Source: Halpernia sp048269545
GTDB taxonomy: Bacteria > Bacteroidota > Bacteroidia > Flavobacteriales > Weeksellaceae
Length of the DNA: 64,000 bases
Direction: 5' to 3'
Assembly (NCBI RefSeq): GCF_048269545.1
Contig: NZ_JBLXIJ010000008.1
Location: 53,514 to 117,513, forward strand
Part shown: positions 1-8,188 of the stretch, one piece after another
How the letters are laid out: each line of letters starts with the position of its first letter
Position numbering within the stretch: the stretch's first letter is position 1
The notes under the pieces: model-generated
What the model was told of the DNA's origin: nothing
Databases searched by the model: none
Seen by the model: the letters and a program-made list of their open reading frames with translations, nothing else
Position numbers and translations under genes: made by a program

Positions 1-908
1 AAATTGGATTTACCAGTTTTGATTTATCAGAAAAATTAAATTTTAAAGGTGATTTCCAAAAAATTTCATCAGAAGATTTATTAGAGAAATCTTGGTTTTC
101 TGACGATTTAAATTTCAAACTTGAGAATTTAAAGCAAGAATCTGAAACTGATTATTCAAAAAAAATTAGTGAAGTTATTTCTTTCATTACTGAAAATCAA
201 ATTCCAAAATTGGTCATTTCCAGACGAAAAATAATTGATTTAAAACAAAAGAAAATTAATCTTTCTCAAAGTTTTTTAAACTTAATAAAATCTTACAATA
301 ATGCTTTTGTTTACTTATTCAAAACTGAAAAAGAATCTTGGATTGGTGCATTTTCTGAGGTTTTAGGGAAATTTGATAAAGAAACTTCGGAGTTTGAAAC
401 CATGAGTTTAGCCGGAACTTTAGCTTTAGAAAAAGATTGGACTTCAAAAGAAATTGAAGAACAAAAAACGGTGAGTTTTTATATAGAATCAGTATTAAAA
501 AAATATTCTAAAGAAACTGAGATTTCTGAAACAAAAGACCATATTTCAGGAAATATTAAACATCTAAGAACCGATTTTAAATTAAAAATTGAAAAAGAAA
601 ATTTAGAGAATTTAATTTTAAATTTACATCCAACACCTGCGGTTTGCGGAATTCCCAAAGATTTTTGTAAAAATGCAATTTTAAATTTCGAAAAAAAACC
701 TCGAGAATTCTATGCAGGTTTTTGCAAAGTAGAAACTGAATCAGAAATTTATTTTTTTGTAAATCTGAGATGTGCAAAAATTTACAAAAATGCTGCAGAA
801 TTATTTGTTGGTGGCGGAATTACCGCGCAAAGCAATCCTAAAAAAGAATGGCAAGAAACAGAATTAAAATCTGAAGCAATTCTAAAAAATTTAGAATTTA
901 TTTCTTAG
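1..908 (+). CDS. menF: isochorismate synthase, 3' part (5' end off the window)
   Basis: The frame is open from base 3 to the TAG at 906-908, so the first half of the gene lies outside the window. The protein ends with the chorismate-binding fold signature: CGIPKDF, then FYAGF, VNLRCAKI, and GGGI followed by SNPKKEWQET. This is the C-terminal catalytic core of the MenF/EntC/PabB/TrpE family. The family isomerises chorismate to isochorismate as the first menaquinone (or siderophore) step. Assignment to isochorismate synthase rather than anthranilate or aminodeoxychorismate synthase rests on overall look and on menaquinone being the usual Bacteroidota quinone. The 3' end overlaps the convergent small membrane gene by 11 bases. 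A TTG at 210 is internal and not the real start. Confidence 0.8.
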   Translation, partial: IGFTSFDLSEKLNFKGDFQKISSEDLLEKSWFSDDLNFKLENLKQESETDYSKKISEVISFITENQIPKLVISRRKIIDLKQKKINLSQSFLNLIKSYNNAFVYLFKTEKESWIGAFSEVLGKFDKETSEFETMSLAGTLALEKDWTSKEIEEQKTVSFYIESVLKKYSKETEISETKDHISGNIKHLRTDFKLKIEKENLENLILNLHPTPAVCGIPKDFCKNAILNFEKKPREFYAGFCKVETESEIYFFVNLRCAKIYKNAAELFVGGGITAQSNPKKEWQETELKSEAILKNLEFIS

Positions 909-1095
909 CAGTAGAAAGTTTACTCCAAGTATTTAAAACAAATACTATAAAAATTCCCACCAAACCAGCTGCAATAGAAAATATAAATGTTGAATTTTCT
1001 CCTGCAAAAAAACCAGCTTCCCAATTAATTACATAAAAATTGATTGCAATAAAAATTACAAAAAGAGCTAGAAATATTTTATAAACGGTTTTCAT
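898..1095 (-). CDS. small membrane protein, two predicted helices
   Basis: A 65-residue protein with ATG start at 1095. Two hydrophobic stretches, around residues 4-23 and 35-56, with a short polar loop between (NWEAGFFAGEN), suggest a two-pass inner-membrane protein. The C-terminus is basic (SKLSTAKK). I do not recognise a named family; such DUF1049/LapA-like small proteins are common but the match is not firm. It lies 9 bases downstream of marC on the same strand and overlaps the convergent menF end by 11 bases, so it probably shares the marC transcript. Confidence 0.6.
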   Translation of the reverse strand: MKTVYKIFLALFVIFIAINFYVINWEAGFFAGENSTFIFSIAAGLVGIFIVFVLNTWSKLSTAKK

Positions 1096-1104
1096 TAGAT
1101 AATT

Positions 1105-1701
1105 TTAAAAATGAATATACTGACTGAATAGTTGCGCAAAGTTAGCGGTAAATAATTTAATAGCAATTGCTAAAAGTACAATTCCGAAAACTTTTTGTAA
1201 AACTTGTAAGCTTCCTTTTCCCATCTTTTTTTCAAGCCAAGTTGCAGATTTTAAAACAATATAAACGAAAATAGAGTTTAAAAGTATGGCGCAAATGATA
1301 TTAATATCGTGGTATTCTGCGCGAAGAGAAAGAGTGGTAGTTAAAGTTCCTGCTCCCGCAATTAAAGGAAATGCAATGGGAATAATGGATGCAGAAGAAC
1401 TTTCACCGGTTTTATTAATTTCAATTCCTAAAATCATTTCTAATGCAATTATGAAAATAACAAATGCACCCGCAATCGCAAACGAATTAACATCAACTCC
1501 AATTAATTTTAAAATTTTATCACCAATAAATAGAAATGCCATCATTAAAATTGCCGCCACAATGGAGGCTTTTTCTGCTTCTATATGTCCAAATTTTTGT
1601 CGCAACGATACAATAATTGGAATAGAACCCAAAATGTCAATTACGGCAAAAAGTACCATTGTAGCGGTAAGTGTTTCTTTCAAAGAAAATAATTCGAACA
1701 T
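1105..1701 (-). CDS. marC: MarC family integral membrane protein
   Basis: A 198-residue, six-helix membrane protein with the usual MarC length. It begins with the family pattern LFAVIDILGSIPIIVSL, continues with FAIAGAFVIFIIALEMILG in the centre, and has IPIAFPLIAGAGTLTT near residue 110, all typical of MarC/UPF0056 proteins. The molecular function of the family is unsettled; early links to multiple antibiotic resistance were not upheld. ATG start at 1701. It follows batD by 43 bases on the same strand and may be read through from the Bat operon, though nothing in the sequence proves this. Confidence 0.9.
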   Translation of the reverse strand: MFELFSLKETLTATMVLFAVIDILGSIPIIVSLRQKFGHIEAEKASIVAAILMMAFLFIGDKILKLIGVDVNSFAIAGAFVIFIIALEMILGIEINKTGESSSASIIPIAFPLIAGAGTLTTTLSLRAEYHDINIICAILLNSIFVYIVLKSATWLEKKMGKGSLQVLQKVFGIVLLAIAIKLFTANFAQLFSQYIHF

Positions 1702-1744
1702 TTTGAATTTTTATTAATTTCGCAAAAATATAAATTATAAATGA

Positions 1745-3478
1745 TTATTTTTCAATTTTAGAAAAGATATTTTTTAATTTTAGAAAAAGATTATCAATAT
1801 TGTCTTCAGAATGTAAAGGTGCAAATTTTTCTATTGCTATTTCTTGGTTTAAATTTCTGAAATCTTCTGCCACTTTTTCACCATTATTTTGGGATAAATA
1901 ATTTTGAAAAGTAGTATTGAAACGAAGTTGGCTGTTATTTTCTAACTCTTGGTGGAGATTTTCATAAGCTTTAAAAAATCCTTCAAAATCTTTTGAATTT
2001 TTTAATCTTTCTAAATAAATAATTTCCGTGTCGTAATCAATGGGCGTTTCTTTTTTTAATCTTTCTTCTGCTTCTTGAATATTTTCTATTCTTGAAATTG
2101 GTGTTTTTACGTGTTTGTGTTTTTTATGTTTTCTGCGTTTTTTCTTTCTATAAGCAAAAACAAAAAATGCCAATCCACCTAATATGATTAGATTTGCAAA
2201 TATTATTTTATAATTTATTTCGTGTACTTCCGGGATTTTTAATTGTTCAGAAATCAGTTTAGGTGAACTTACCGTTTCTAAAACATTACTTGTATAATCA
2301 TTCACTTTATCTAAAGTGCTTTTGGAATTATTGAGGTCTTCCGCCGTCATTGCAGCTATTAATAAAGTGTCAGAATTTAAATTCTCATACACGCTTTTTG
2401 TGGGTTCAAAAAAAGAAAAATCTTCCGTTTTTAAAGAGATTTGTCCATCTTTTTTGGGTATAACAATATATTTTAAAACGACATTTCCTTTAGAACCATT
2501 TTCTGAATTTTGAGTATTATAAATAATTTTTGGAGCGAAAAAAGTATAATCTGGTGAACTTTCAAGTTTTGGTAAATCCATAGAATGGAAATTTCCTTCT
2601 CCAGAAATCGTAATATCTGCGTGAAAAGGTTTGCCTACAATGTAATTTTCTGCTGCAAAAGTTTTAAAATTTATTTTAAATTTTCCAATAGCATTCTTGA
2701 AATTTTCTGGTGCATTTTCAGGTAATTTTTTTACATTTAAAAATACGTTATTTGATTTAAGTGTTGAATTTCCTGAACTTTTTTTCACAATTGCAGAAAC
2801 AGCAGGAATTTCTACTTTGCCATTTTCCGTAGTACTTATTTGATAAACACCAATGATTTGGGAGGCTAATTTAGTAGTTGGATTTTGCTCAATATCCGAT
2901 TTTTTATTATTAACTGGATGAAATTTCACACCATTAATTTGAGGTAATTTAATGTGATTTAGCTTTCTAAAATTATTATAATTTTTGCTGTAAGCTTTTA
3001 GAACTGCAATTGTAGGTTGGTTTTCATAAACATTACGATCTTTTATCTCAAGATTAATATGTAAATCGTTATCGATATCTTTTTTTGCAGCTATTTTTTT
3101 ATCTGTTTCAGAAATAAAAATATCGAAGGGTTCTGTCTTGTAGATTCTGTCATTTACAGTCACAAGAGCAGAACCAATTTTTATTTTACCCGAATGCTTT
3201 GGCTTTAGAACAACTTGATAAATAATTTGATTTAGTTGTTGATTAATACTAGTATTTTGTTCAGAGGCCGTTCCAACTACATCAAATTTAGAAAAATCTG
3301 GAAGTTGAATGGGCGTTTGTTGCGTATATTCATTGCCATGGATTTCTAATATTATCGTTAATTTAATTTGTTGATTTTCTTGCAAATCACGAGTATCAGA
3401 AATTACAGCCAAATTCACTTGGGCGTGAACCGAAATGGCAGAAATTAAAAATAATATGTAACTAAGAAATTGTTTCAT
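1745..3478 (-). CDS. batD: BatD-like membrane-anchored oxygen tolerance protein
   Basis: About 577 residues. The ATG at 3478 overlaps the batC stop (TAATG), which makes it a better start than the TTG two codons upstream. An N-terminal signal peptide ends near SVHA-QVNLA. Large beta-rich repeats (BatD type, with GNFHSMDLPKL in the second half) follow. A single transmembrane helix near residues 424-442 precedes a very basic stretch (KKKRRKHKKHKH). The cytoplasmic tail is helical. Domain order and position as last gene of the aerotolerance operon fit BatD. Its proposed role is as a periplasmic partner of BatA/BatB; the biochemical function is not established in the family. Confidence 0.85.
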   Translation of the reverse strand: MKQFLSYILFLISAISVHAQVNLAVISDTRDLQENQQIKLTIILEIHGNEYTQQTPIQLPDFSKFDVVGTASEQNTSINQQLNQIIYQVVLKPKHSGKIKIGSALVTVNDRIYKTEPFDIFISETDKKIAAKKDIDNDLHINLEIKDRNVYENQPTIAVLKAYSKNYNNFRKLNHIKLPQINGVKFHPVNNKKSDIEQNPTTKLASQIIGVYQISTTENGKVEIPAVSAIVKKSSGNSTLKSNNVFLNVKKLPENAPENFKNAIGKFKINFKTFAAENYIVGKPFHADITISGEGNFHSMDLPKLESSPDYTFFAPKIIYNTQNSENGSKGNVVLKYIVIPKKDGQISLKTEDFSFFEPTKSVYENLNSDTLLIAAMTAEDLNNSKSTLDKVNDYTSNVLETVSSPKLISEQLKIPEVHEINYKIIFANLIILGGLAFFVFAYRKKKRRKHKKHKHVKTPISRIENIQEAEERLKKETPIDYDTEIIYLERLKNSKDFEGFFKAYENLHQELENNSQLRFNTTFQNYLSQNNGEKVAEDFRNLNQEIAIEKFAPLHSEDNIDNLFLKLKNIFSKIEK

Positions 3479-4215
3479 TACCAATCCTTCTCATTGCTTT
3501 GTGGCATTGAGTTTGCGTTTTTATTTAAAATTCTCCGAGCAGTTTCTCTTTCTTTGTTTTCTGAACGTTCTAAAATTGCTTTTTCTAAATCTTCAGGAAT
3601 ATTTTTTTCGTTTGTTTTTTTATTGGGTTGATTCCCATTTTCACCATTTCCGATTCTATTTTGGTTATTTCCACCAGATTTTTGTTGTGGCGTATCACCT
3701 TTTCCGTCTTCATTATTTTGGTTTTTATTTTGATTTTTACCGTTTCCTCCAGATTTATTTTTTTGGTTTTGTTGTTCTTTTTTTTCTTTTTCTTTCAATT
3801 TTGCAATTTGATAATTGCGTTGCGCACTTTCATTATAAGGATCTTGTTTTAAAGCATTTTTATAATATTCTGCGGCTTTCTCTGGTTGTTGAGTTTCCAT
3901 GAAAGTATTTCCAATATTATATTGAGCAGCCATTTTATCCTGTAAAGTAGTGGCATTAGTTTCCGCTTTTTGATATTCTGCACGCGCTTCTTCGTACATT
4001 TTTCTTTTGTAAAAAGAATTGCCGAGATTATAATGTGCTGCAAAATCTTTGTCTTTTATTTTGGCAGCTTCCATAAATTTTGAAGACGAGCGTTCATAAT
4101 TCTTTTTACCGAAAGCAGAATTGCCTTCGTAAACTAAAGAATTATAACTTTCTTGTGCGTTTAGAAATCCGCTAGAAATAAGAAAAAACACTAATAAATT
4201 TTTCACCATATTCAT
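3478..4215 (-). CDS. batC: BatC-like TPR protein with Asn/Gln/Gly-rich tail
   Basis: About 245 residues, signal peptide at the N-terminus ending near FLNAQ. TPR repeats cover roughly residues 25-145 (AAHYNLGNSFYKRKMYEEA, AAQYNIGNTFMETQQPEKA). They are followed by a low-complexity N/Q/G/K-rich segment of about 60 residues and a short charged C-terminus ending KDW. This order is typical of the TPR member of Bacteroidota aerotolerance operons. It is likely a periplasmic scaffold for the von Willebrand A proteins encoded just upstream. Start chosen as ATG at 4215; ATG at 4209 is also possible. Its stop codon overlaps the batD start, implying translational coupling. Confidence 0.83.
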   Translation of the reverse strand: MNMVKNLLVFFLISSGFLNAQESYNSLVYEGNSAFGKKNYERSSSKFMEAAKIKDKDFAAHYNLGNSFYKRKMYEEARAEYQKAETNATTLQDKMAAQYNIGNTFMETQQPEKAAEYYKNALKQDPYNESAQRNYQIAKLKEKEKKEQQNQKNKSGGNGKNQNKNQNNEDGKGDTPQQKSGGNNQNRIGNGENGNQPNKKTNEKNIPEDLEKAILERSENKERETARRILNKNANSMPQSNEKDW

Positions 4216-4316
4216 CAATGCAAAATTAATCTATTAAATGTTAAAGTTGCTTTCAAAAATAGTTAAATAAGGGTTAAAATATTGGTTTAAAAGCCATTTG
4301 CTCTTAAAATTTTATT

Positions 4317-5324
4317 TTAAATATTGAAATCCCGTTTTGGATTGAGTAGAAAAATTAAACTAAAAAAGAAAATTGAAATTCCCAAAGTATATTGATAATA
4401 ATGTACTGCATTTTGAGAAGTAACAATACTTTCGGAAGAAGATGCGCTTTTTTCCAAAGCTGTTTTTATCGCAGAAGTTGCATTATCTAAATTATTTCCG
4501 TCGATAAAACTTCCACCCGTATTTTCAGCTAAATCTTTTAAAGCTTCAGTTTGTCTTTTAGAAATTACAGTTGCGCCGTTTCCATCTAATTTGTAACCCA
4601 TTAATTGTCCAAAAATATATTCCGGAACTGGCGCTCCTTCTTCACTTCCAACTCCTACGGAAATTATTGAAATCCCTTCTTTTTTTGCAAGTTTCAAAGC
4701 ATTTTCATCATTTCCTTCGTTATCTTCGCCGTCACTTATTAAAATTATTTTTCTTGAACCTTTTGGAATATTTTTAAATTTTTCTGAAGCAACTTGCATT
4801 GCTTTTAGAAAGTCTGTTCCTTGAGTGGGCATTACACTCGTTTCAATTCCATCAATATAAGTTGAAGCAGCATCGAAATCCTTTGTTAATGGCATAATTG
4901 AAGTAGCATCGCCTGCAAAAACTACAATTCCAACTTTGTCATTTTGCATTTTTTTAAGACTTTGAATCATCAAGTTTTTCGCTTCCGCTAATCGACTTGG
5001 TTCAATGTCTTGTGCGTTCATAGAATTAGAAACATCTAATAAAAAAATGACATTATTTACATTTTGTTTTGATTTTATTTCTTCTGTTCCACTTATAAAA
5101 TCGACGATTGATAAAATTAAAAATAAACCTGCTAAAAGATAGAGTAGCGGTAAAATTTTAGAAAATCGGCTACTTTTTGTAAATAATTCCTTTTGAAATC
5201 TGGTTTCTGCAAATAAATTTTGACGCTCATTTTTCCATTTTATATATCGGAAAATAAGAATCCCAAACAGCGGCAAAAGCAGCAGCAAGAATAAATACCA
5301 ATAATTTCCTAAAGTCCAATTCAT
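4317..5324 (-). CDS. batB: von Willebrand factor A membrane protein BatB
   Basis: 335 residues. The two N-terminal helices lie at residues 10-27 and 57-76. A VWA domain follows with an intact metal-ion-dependent adhesion site: DVSNS near residues 97-101, then a Thr-containing loop (MPLTKD) and ISDGEDNEG. A final helix (YTLGISIFFFSLIFLL) anchors the C-terminus. Membrane-flanked VWA proteins of this size are the BatA/BatB pair of the Bacteroides aerotolerance operon. BatB is assigned because it is second of the pair and next to the TPR gene. The VWA domain is likely periplasmic or cytoplasmic-face depending on topology, which I cannot fix. Confidence 0.87.
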   Translation of the reverse strand: MNWTLGNYWYLFLLLLLPLFGILIFRYIKWKNERQNLFAETRFQKELFTKSSRFSKILPLLYLLAGLFLILSIVDFISGTEEIKSKQNVNNVIFLLDVSNSMNAQDIEPSRLAEAKNLMIQSLKKMQNDKVGIVVFAGDATSIMPLTKDFDAASTYIDGIETSVMPTQGTDFLKAMQVASEKFKNIPKGSRKIILISDGEDNEGNDENALKLAKKEGISIISVGVGSEEGAPVPEYIFGQLMGYKLDGNGATVISKRQTEALKDLAENTGGSFIDGNNLDNATSAIKTALEKSASSSESIVTSQNAVHYYQYTLGISIFFFSLIFLLNPKRDFNI

Positions 5325-5334
5325 AATTTCTTAA

Positions 5335-5383
5335 AATTCTAAATTCTACAACCTAAATCCTACAACCTAAAATCTATATCCTA
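5335..5383. repeat. degenerate tandem-word spacer between batA and batB
   Basis: The 50-base gap is built from imperfect repeats of CCTAAAATCTA-like and CCTACAA-like words (CTACAACCTAAATCC, TACAACCTAAAATC). Read on the coding strand it is a series of TTTAGGTTGTAGG-like words ending shortly before the batB start. Similar word-repeat spacers occur before other starts in the window (27318-27360, 34440-34496, 46910-46950). Confidence 0.6.
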
Positions 5384-6382
5384 ATTTAAAGTTCTGTAAA
5401 AAGCCCATCTCAAAAGCGCATCAAAAAGCAAAACTCCCAAAGCAATCCAAAGAAATATTCTAAAATATTCTGTATAATTATAAAGAGTTGCAGTTTTAAT
5501 ATCCGTTTTTTCTAACTGATTTATTTCGTTATAAACATTTTCTAAACTTGTTTTTGATGTCGCTCTAAAATATTTTCCGCCAGTTAATTGTGCAATATCT
5601 CTCAAAGTTGGTTCATCAATTTCTACAGGTTGTTCAGTAAAAATTAAATCTCCAAAAACATCTTGATTGGTTGGAAAAAGTGCAAATCCATTACTTCCAA
5701 TTCCAATAGTGTAAACTTTTATGTTATTGTTTTTTGCTAATTCAGCAGCGGTTTGTGGCGGAATTGCATTTTGAATATTATTTACACCATCCGTCATCAA
5801 AATAATAATTTTACTTTTTACTTTGCTGTTTTTTAGATGATTCACCGCCACAGAAAGTCCTTCTCCAATTGCAGTTCCTTGTATTAAAAATTCATTTGTA
5901 TTTAAATTTGCAATTTCATCTTCAACAACTTCATGATCTGTTGTTAAAGGCACTTTTGTAAAAGCTTCCCCGGAATACGCAACCAAACCAATTCTGTCAT
6001 TTGGTCTTTTTTCAATAAAATTTTTCGCAATTTCTTTAAGTGCAGTTAGACGATCTGGATCTAAATCTTTTGCCAACATACTGTATGAAACATCAACAGT
6101 TAACATAATATCAATTCCTTTTGAATCATCTCTATCTTGTGAAATAGTGAAAGTTCTCGGTCTTGCAATGGCAATTATTAGACAAAATAAAATTAGATAT
6201 TTTGAAATTTTTAGAAAGAATAAAACCGGAATAATACTTTGATTCCGTTTCATGTTTTGAATGGAAGGTACTTTAATTCCGATTTTATTTTTCTTACTTA
6301 AATCCCTGAAAATTAATGGAATAAATAATAGAAACAAAAGCAGTAACCATGGACTGTAAAATTCAAAATTCCAGTTAAACAT
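5381..6382 (-). CDS. batA: von Willebrand factor A membrane protein BatA
   Basis: About 333 residues from the ATG at 6382 (protein begins MFNWNFEFYSPW); a TTG eight codons upstream is less likely. Two N-terminal helices lie near residues 11-25 and 52-76. The VWA domain has MIDAS residues DVSYS near 97-101, VPLTTD for the Thr position, and LMTDGVNN. A C-terminal helix (IFLWIALGVLLFDALL) follows. It overlaps the upstream gene by 8 bases. BatA and BatB are paralogues, and their adjacency is the hallmark of the aerotolerance operon. The VWA fold with metal site suggests regulated protein-protein contacts, probably driven by the MoxR ATPase encoded at the operon start. Confidence 0.87.
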   Translation of the reverse strand: MFNWNFEFYSPWLLLLFLLFIPLIFRDLSKKNKIGIKVPSIQNMKRNQSIIPVLFFLKISKYLILFCLIIAIARPRTFTISQDRDDSKGIDIMLTVDVSYSMLAKDLDPDRLTALKEIAKNFIEKRPNDRIGLVAYSGEAFTKVPLTTDHEVVEDEIANLNTNEFLIQGTAIGEGLSVAVNHLKNSKVKSKIIILMTDGVNNIQNAIPPQTAAELAKNNNIKVYTIGIGSNGFALFPTNQDVFGDLIFTEQPVEIDEPTLRDIAQLTGGKYFRATSKTSLENVYNEINQLEKTDIKTATLYNYTEYFRIFLWIALGVLLFDALLRWAFYRTLN

Positions 6383-7271
6383 CGCTTCTAATATTTTCAA
6401 ATTCAATATCTTTTGAAGAGCGTTTTACAAAATCTTTTATGTCGTTAAAATCAGCTCCCATTGTTTCTTTATCAGGAAAAGTTTTCGCAAATTTCACTAA
6501 ATCTCCACGTAAAAAAATATCTTCTACAACCTTTTCATTTTCTTGCGAAATGGTATTATTTTGTTTCATAAAATCAATAAGATCATCGGTCAATAATACA
6601 TTTGCAGGAATTCTATATTGTGTGCTAATAAAATTTCTCGTGATTTCTAATAATTCTACATAAAATAATCTGTAATTACCATTTTCAATATATTTTTTCT
6701 TTTTTAATAATTCTAAATCTTTCAATGTTTTATTACTAATCACTTTTGGCGTATTTTTCTCTCTTTTACTGTAGCGAATAAAATAATAAATAATAATAAA
6801 TAATGCGATTAATGCAATCGCTCCCAAAACATAAAATTTATATAATTGCCAATAATCTTTTAACCCAAGTTTAACTTCCTTATTATTCATAATATCGCTA
6901 ATCTTGTCGCCTTTTTTCGCAGTATTTATAACTTCAATTTCATAAGGAATGGTTTTGTAAGTGTTTTCACCAATTTTAAAATCGAGTGCAGGAATTTGAA
7001 ATTTCCCTTCTTCAAAAACTGCAAATTCAATTTCTCTTGTATAATTATTTTGTTTTTTAATTATCTCATCTTTTGTTTCCTCTAAATGAAAAGGCAAAAG
7101 TTCATTTTTTGGTGCAGATTTCACGTCTTTTCCTTGCAGATTTTCAATGTTTATTTTGAGAACTGCAGGTTCGCCTAAAGCCAAAGTCGTTTTGTTTAGA
7201 GTAGAAGAAAGCGTTTGGGAAAAACTAAAAATCCCGAATAACAATACGCTTAAAAAGAATAATTTTTTCAA
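6375..7271 (-). CDS. BatD-like/DUF4381-like membrane protein of the Bat operon
   Basis: 298 residues with a signal peptide (LLFGIFSFSQ-T), an N-terminal beta domain of about 110 residues resembling one BatD repeat (LALGEPAVLKINIEN), a single helix near residues 147-166 (FYVLGAIALIALFIIIYYF), and a helical cytoplasmic tail. It sits between DUF58 and batA, the place where other aerotolerance operons carry a DUF4381-type protein. That comparison, plus the topology, is the basis of the call; the precise family name is uncertain. It starts 5 bases after the DUF58 stop and overlaps batA by 8 bases, so it is tightly coupled. Confidence 0.7.
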   Translation of the reverse strand: MKKLFFLSVLLFGIFSFSQTLSSTLNKTTLALGEPAVLKINIENLQGKDVKSAPKNELLPFHLEETKDEIIKKQNNYTREIEFAVFEEGKFQIPALDFKIGENTYKTIPYEIEVINTAKKGDKISDIMNNKEVKLGLKDYWQLYKFYVLGAIALIALFIIIYYFIRYSKREKNTPKVISNKTLKDLELLKKKKYIENGNYRLFYVELLEITRNFISTQYRIPANVLLTDDLIDFMKQNNTISQENEKVVEDIFLRGDLVKFAKTFPDKETMGADFNDIKDFVKRSSKDIEFENIRSDV

Positions 7272-7276
7272 TTGAT

Positions 7277-8140
7277 TTACTTTCTTTGGAAATATTGGTA
7301 TAAAATTTTAGAATAATCTTGCGAAGTATTGATGTTTAAAAAACTGGCGGAACTGTTCTCGAAATTTTCTTTAATATTTTTTATTTTTTGTTTTTGTTTT
7401 TCTGCAAAATCATAGCGCCATCGAACACTTGAAGTATTTGCCCAGATTTTTTTTCCTGTTTCTACATCTGTAAAATGTGCAAAACCAACGTCTGGAATTT
7501 CCTCATCTTTCTCATCAAAAATCCTCAAACCAAGCAGTTGATTTTTCTTTGCCGCAATTTTTACAATTTTTTCGCTGTACTCGTCTTCAAAATCTGAAAG
7601 TAAAAAAACAAGCGCTTTTTTCTTAAAAATATTCATCAAATATTCCAGCGCAACATCTATTTTACTCACCGCAGGAACATATTCTGCCGTTAAAATTGAA
7701 CTTAAAATCGCCAAAATATGCTTTTTCCCTTTCTTCGGTGGAATCACTTTATAAACTTTATTGGCAAATAAAATTAAACCGACTTTATCATTATTTCCTG
7801 CGGCAGAAAAGCCTAAACTTGCCGCGATTTCTGCTACAAAATCTTTTTTAAGTTCGTTTCGAGTTCCATAATTCATTGAGGCAGAAATATCGACCAAAAT
7901 CATCATCGTCAATTCCCTTTCTTCTTCCATCACTTTTACAAATGGTTCTCGAAAACGTGCGGTTTTATTCCAATCCATTCGTCGGATTTCGTCACCACTT
8001 TGATACGGCCGAACTTCCGAAAACGTCATTCCCTGTCCTTTAAAAGCAGAATGATATTGCCCCATAAGCGTAGATTCCGTTCTCCTGCGAGTTCGGATTT
8101 CAATCTGCTTTACTTTTTTTACAATATCTTTTACTTCCAT
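7277..8140 (-). CDS. DUF58 domain protein (MoxR partner)
   Basis: About 287 residues from ATG at 8140 (MEVKDIVKKVKQIE); the TTG two codons upstream is not needed. It has the DUF58 signature GQGMTFSEVRPYQSGDEIRRMDWNKTAR in two pieces near residues 35-62, directly followed by a VWA-like region with DISASMNYG. DUF58 proteins are nearly always encoded with a MoxR AAA+ ATPase and are thought to be its adaptor. There is no membrane segment, so this is the cytoplasmic member. The gene belongs to the aerotolerance operon. Here a thioredoxin gene separates it from moxR, where the two are normally adjacent. Confidence 0.9.
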   Translation of the reverse strand: MEVKDIVKKVKQIEIRTRRRTESTLMGQYHSAFKGQGMTFSEVRPYQSGDEIRRMDWNKTARFREPFVKVMEEERELTMMILVDISASMNYGTRNELKKDFVAEIAASLGFSAAGNNDKVGLILFANKVYKVIPPKKGKKHILAILSSILTAEYVPAVSKIDVALEYLMNIFKKKALVFLLSDFEDEYSEKIVKIAAKKNQLLGLRIFDEKDEEIPDVGFAHFTDVETGKKIWANTSSVRWRYDFAEKQKQKIKNIKENFENSSASFLNINTSQDYSKILYQYFQRK

Positions 8141-8188
8141 TTTCAATGATATAAGGAACGCCGAAGCAAACCTTTTATTTATTTTTAA

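Noticed and set aside
1286..1717. A 143-codon open frame on the plus strand opposite marC.
   Set aside because: marC on the minus strand shows clear family motifs across the whole interval; the plus frame is a low-complexity mirror with no recognisable domain.
3600..3790. Asn/Gln-rich segment of batC as a possible prion-like or horizontally acquired insert.
   Set aside because: Low-complexity linkers of this kind are usual in BatC-type TPR proteins of Bacteroidota, so there is nothing special here.
3501..3902. A plus-strand open frame rich in Phe/Leu/His opposite batC.
   Set aside because: It is the complement of the Asn/Gln/Lys-rich linker of batC and has no features of its own.
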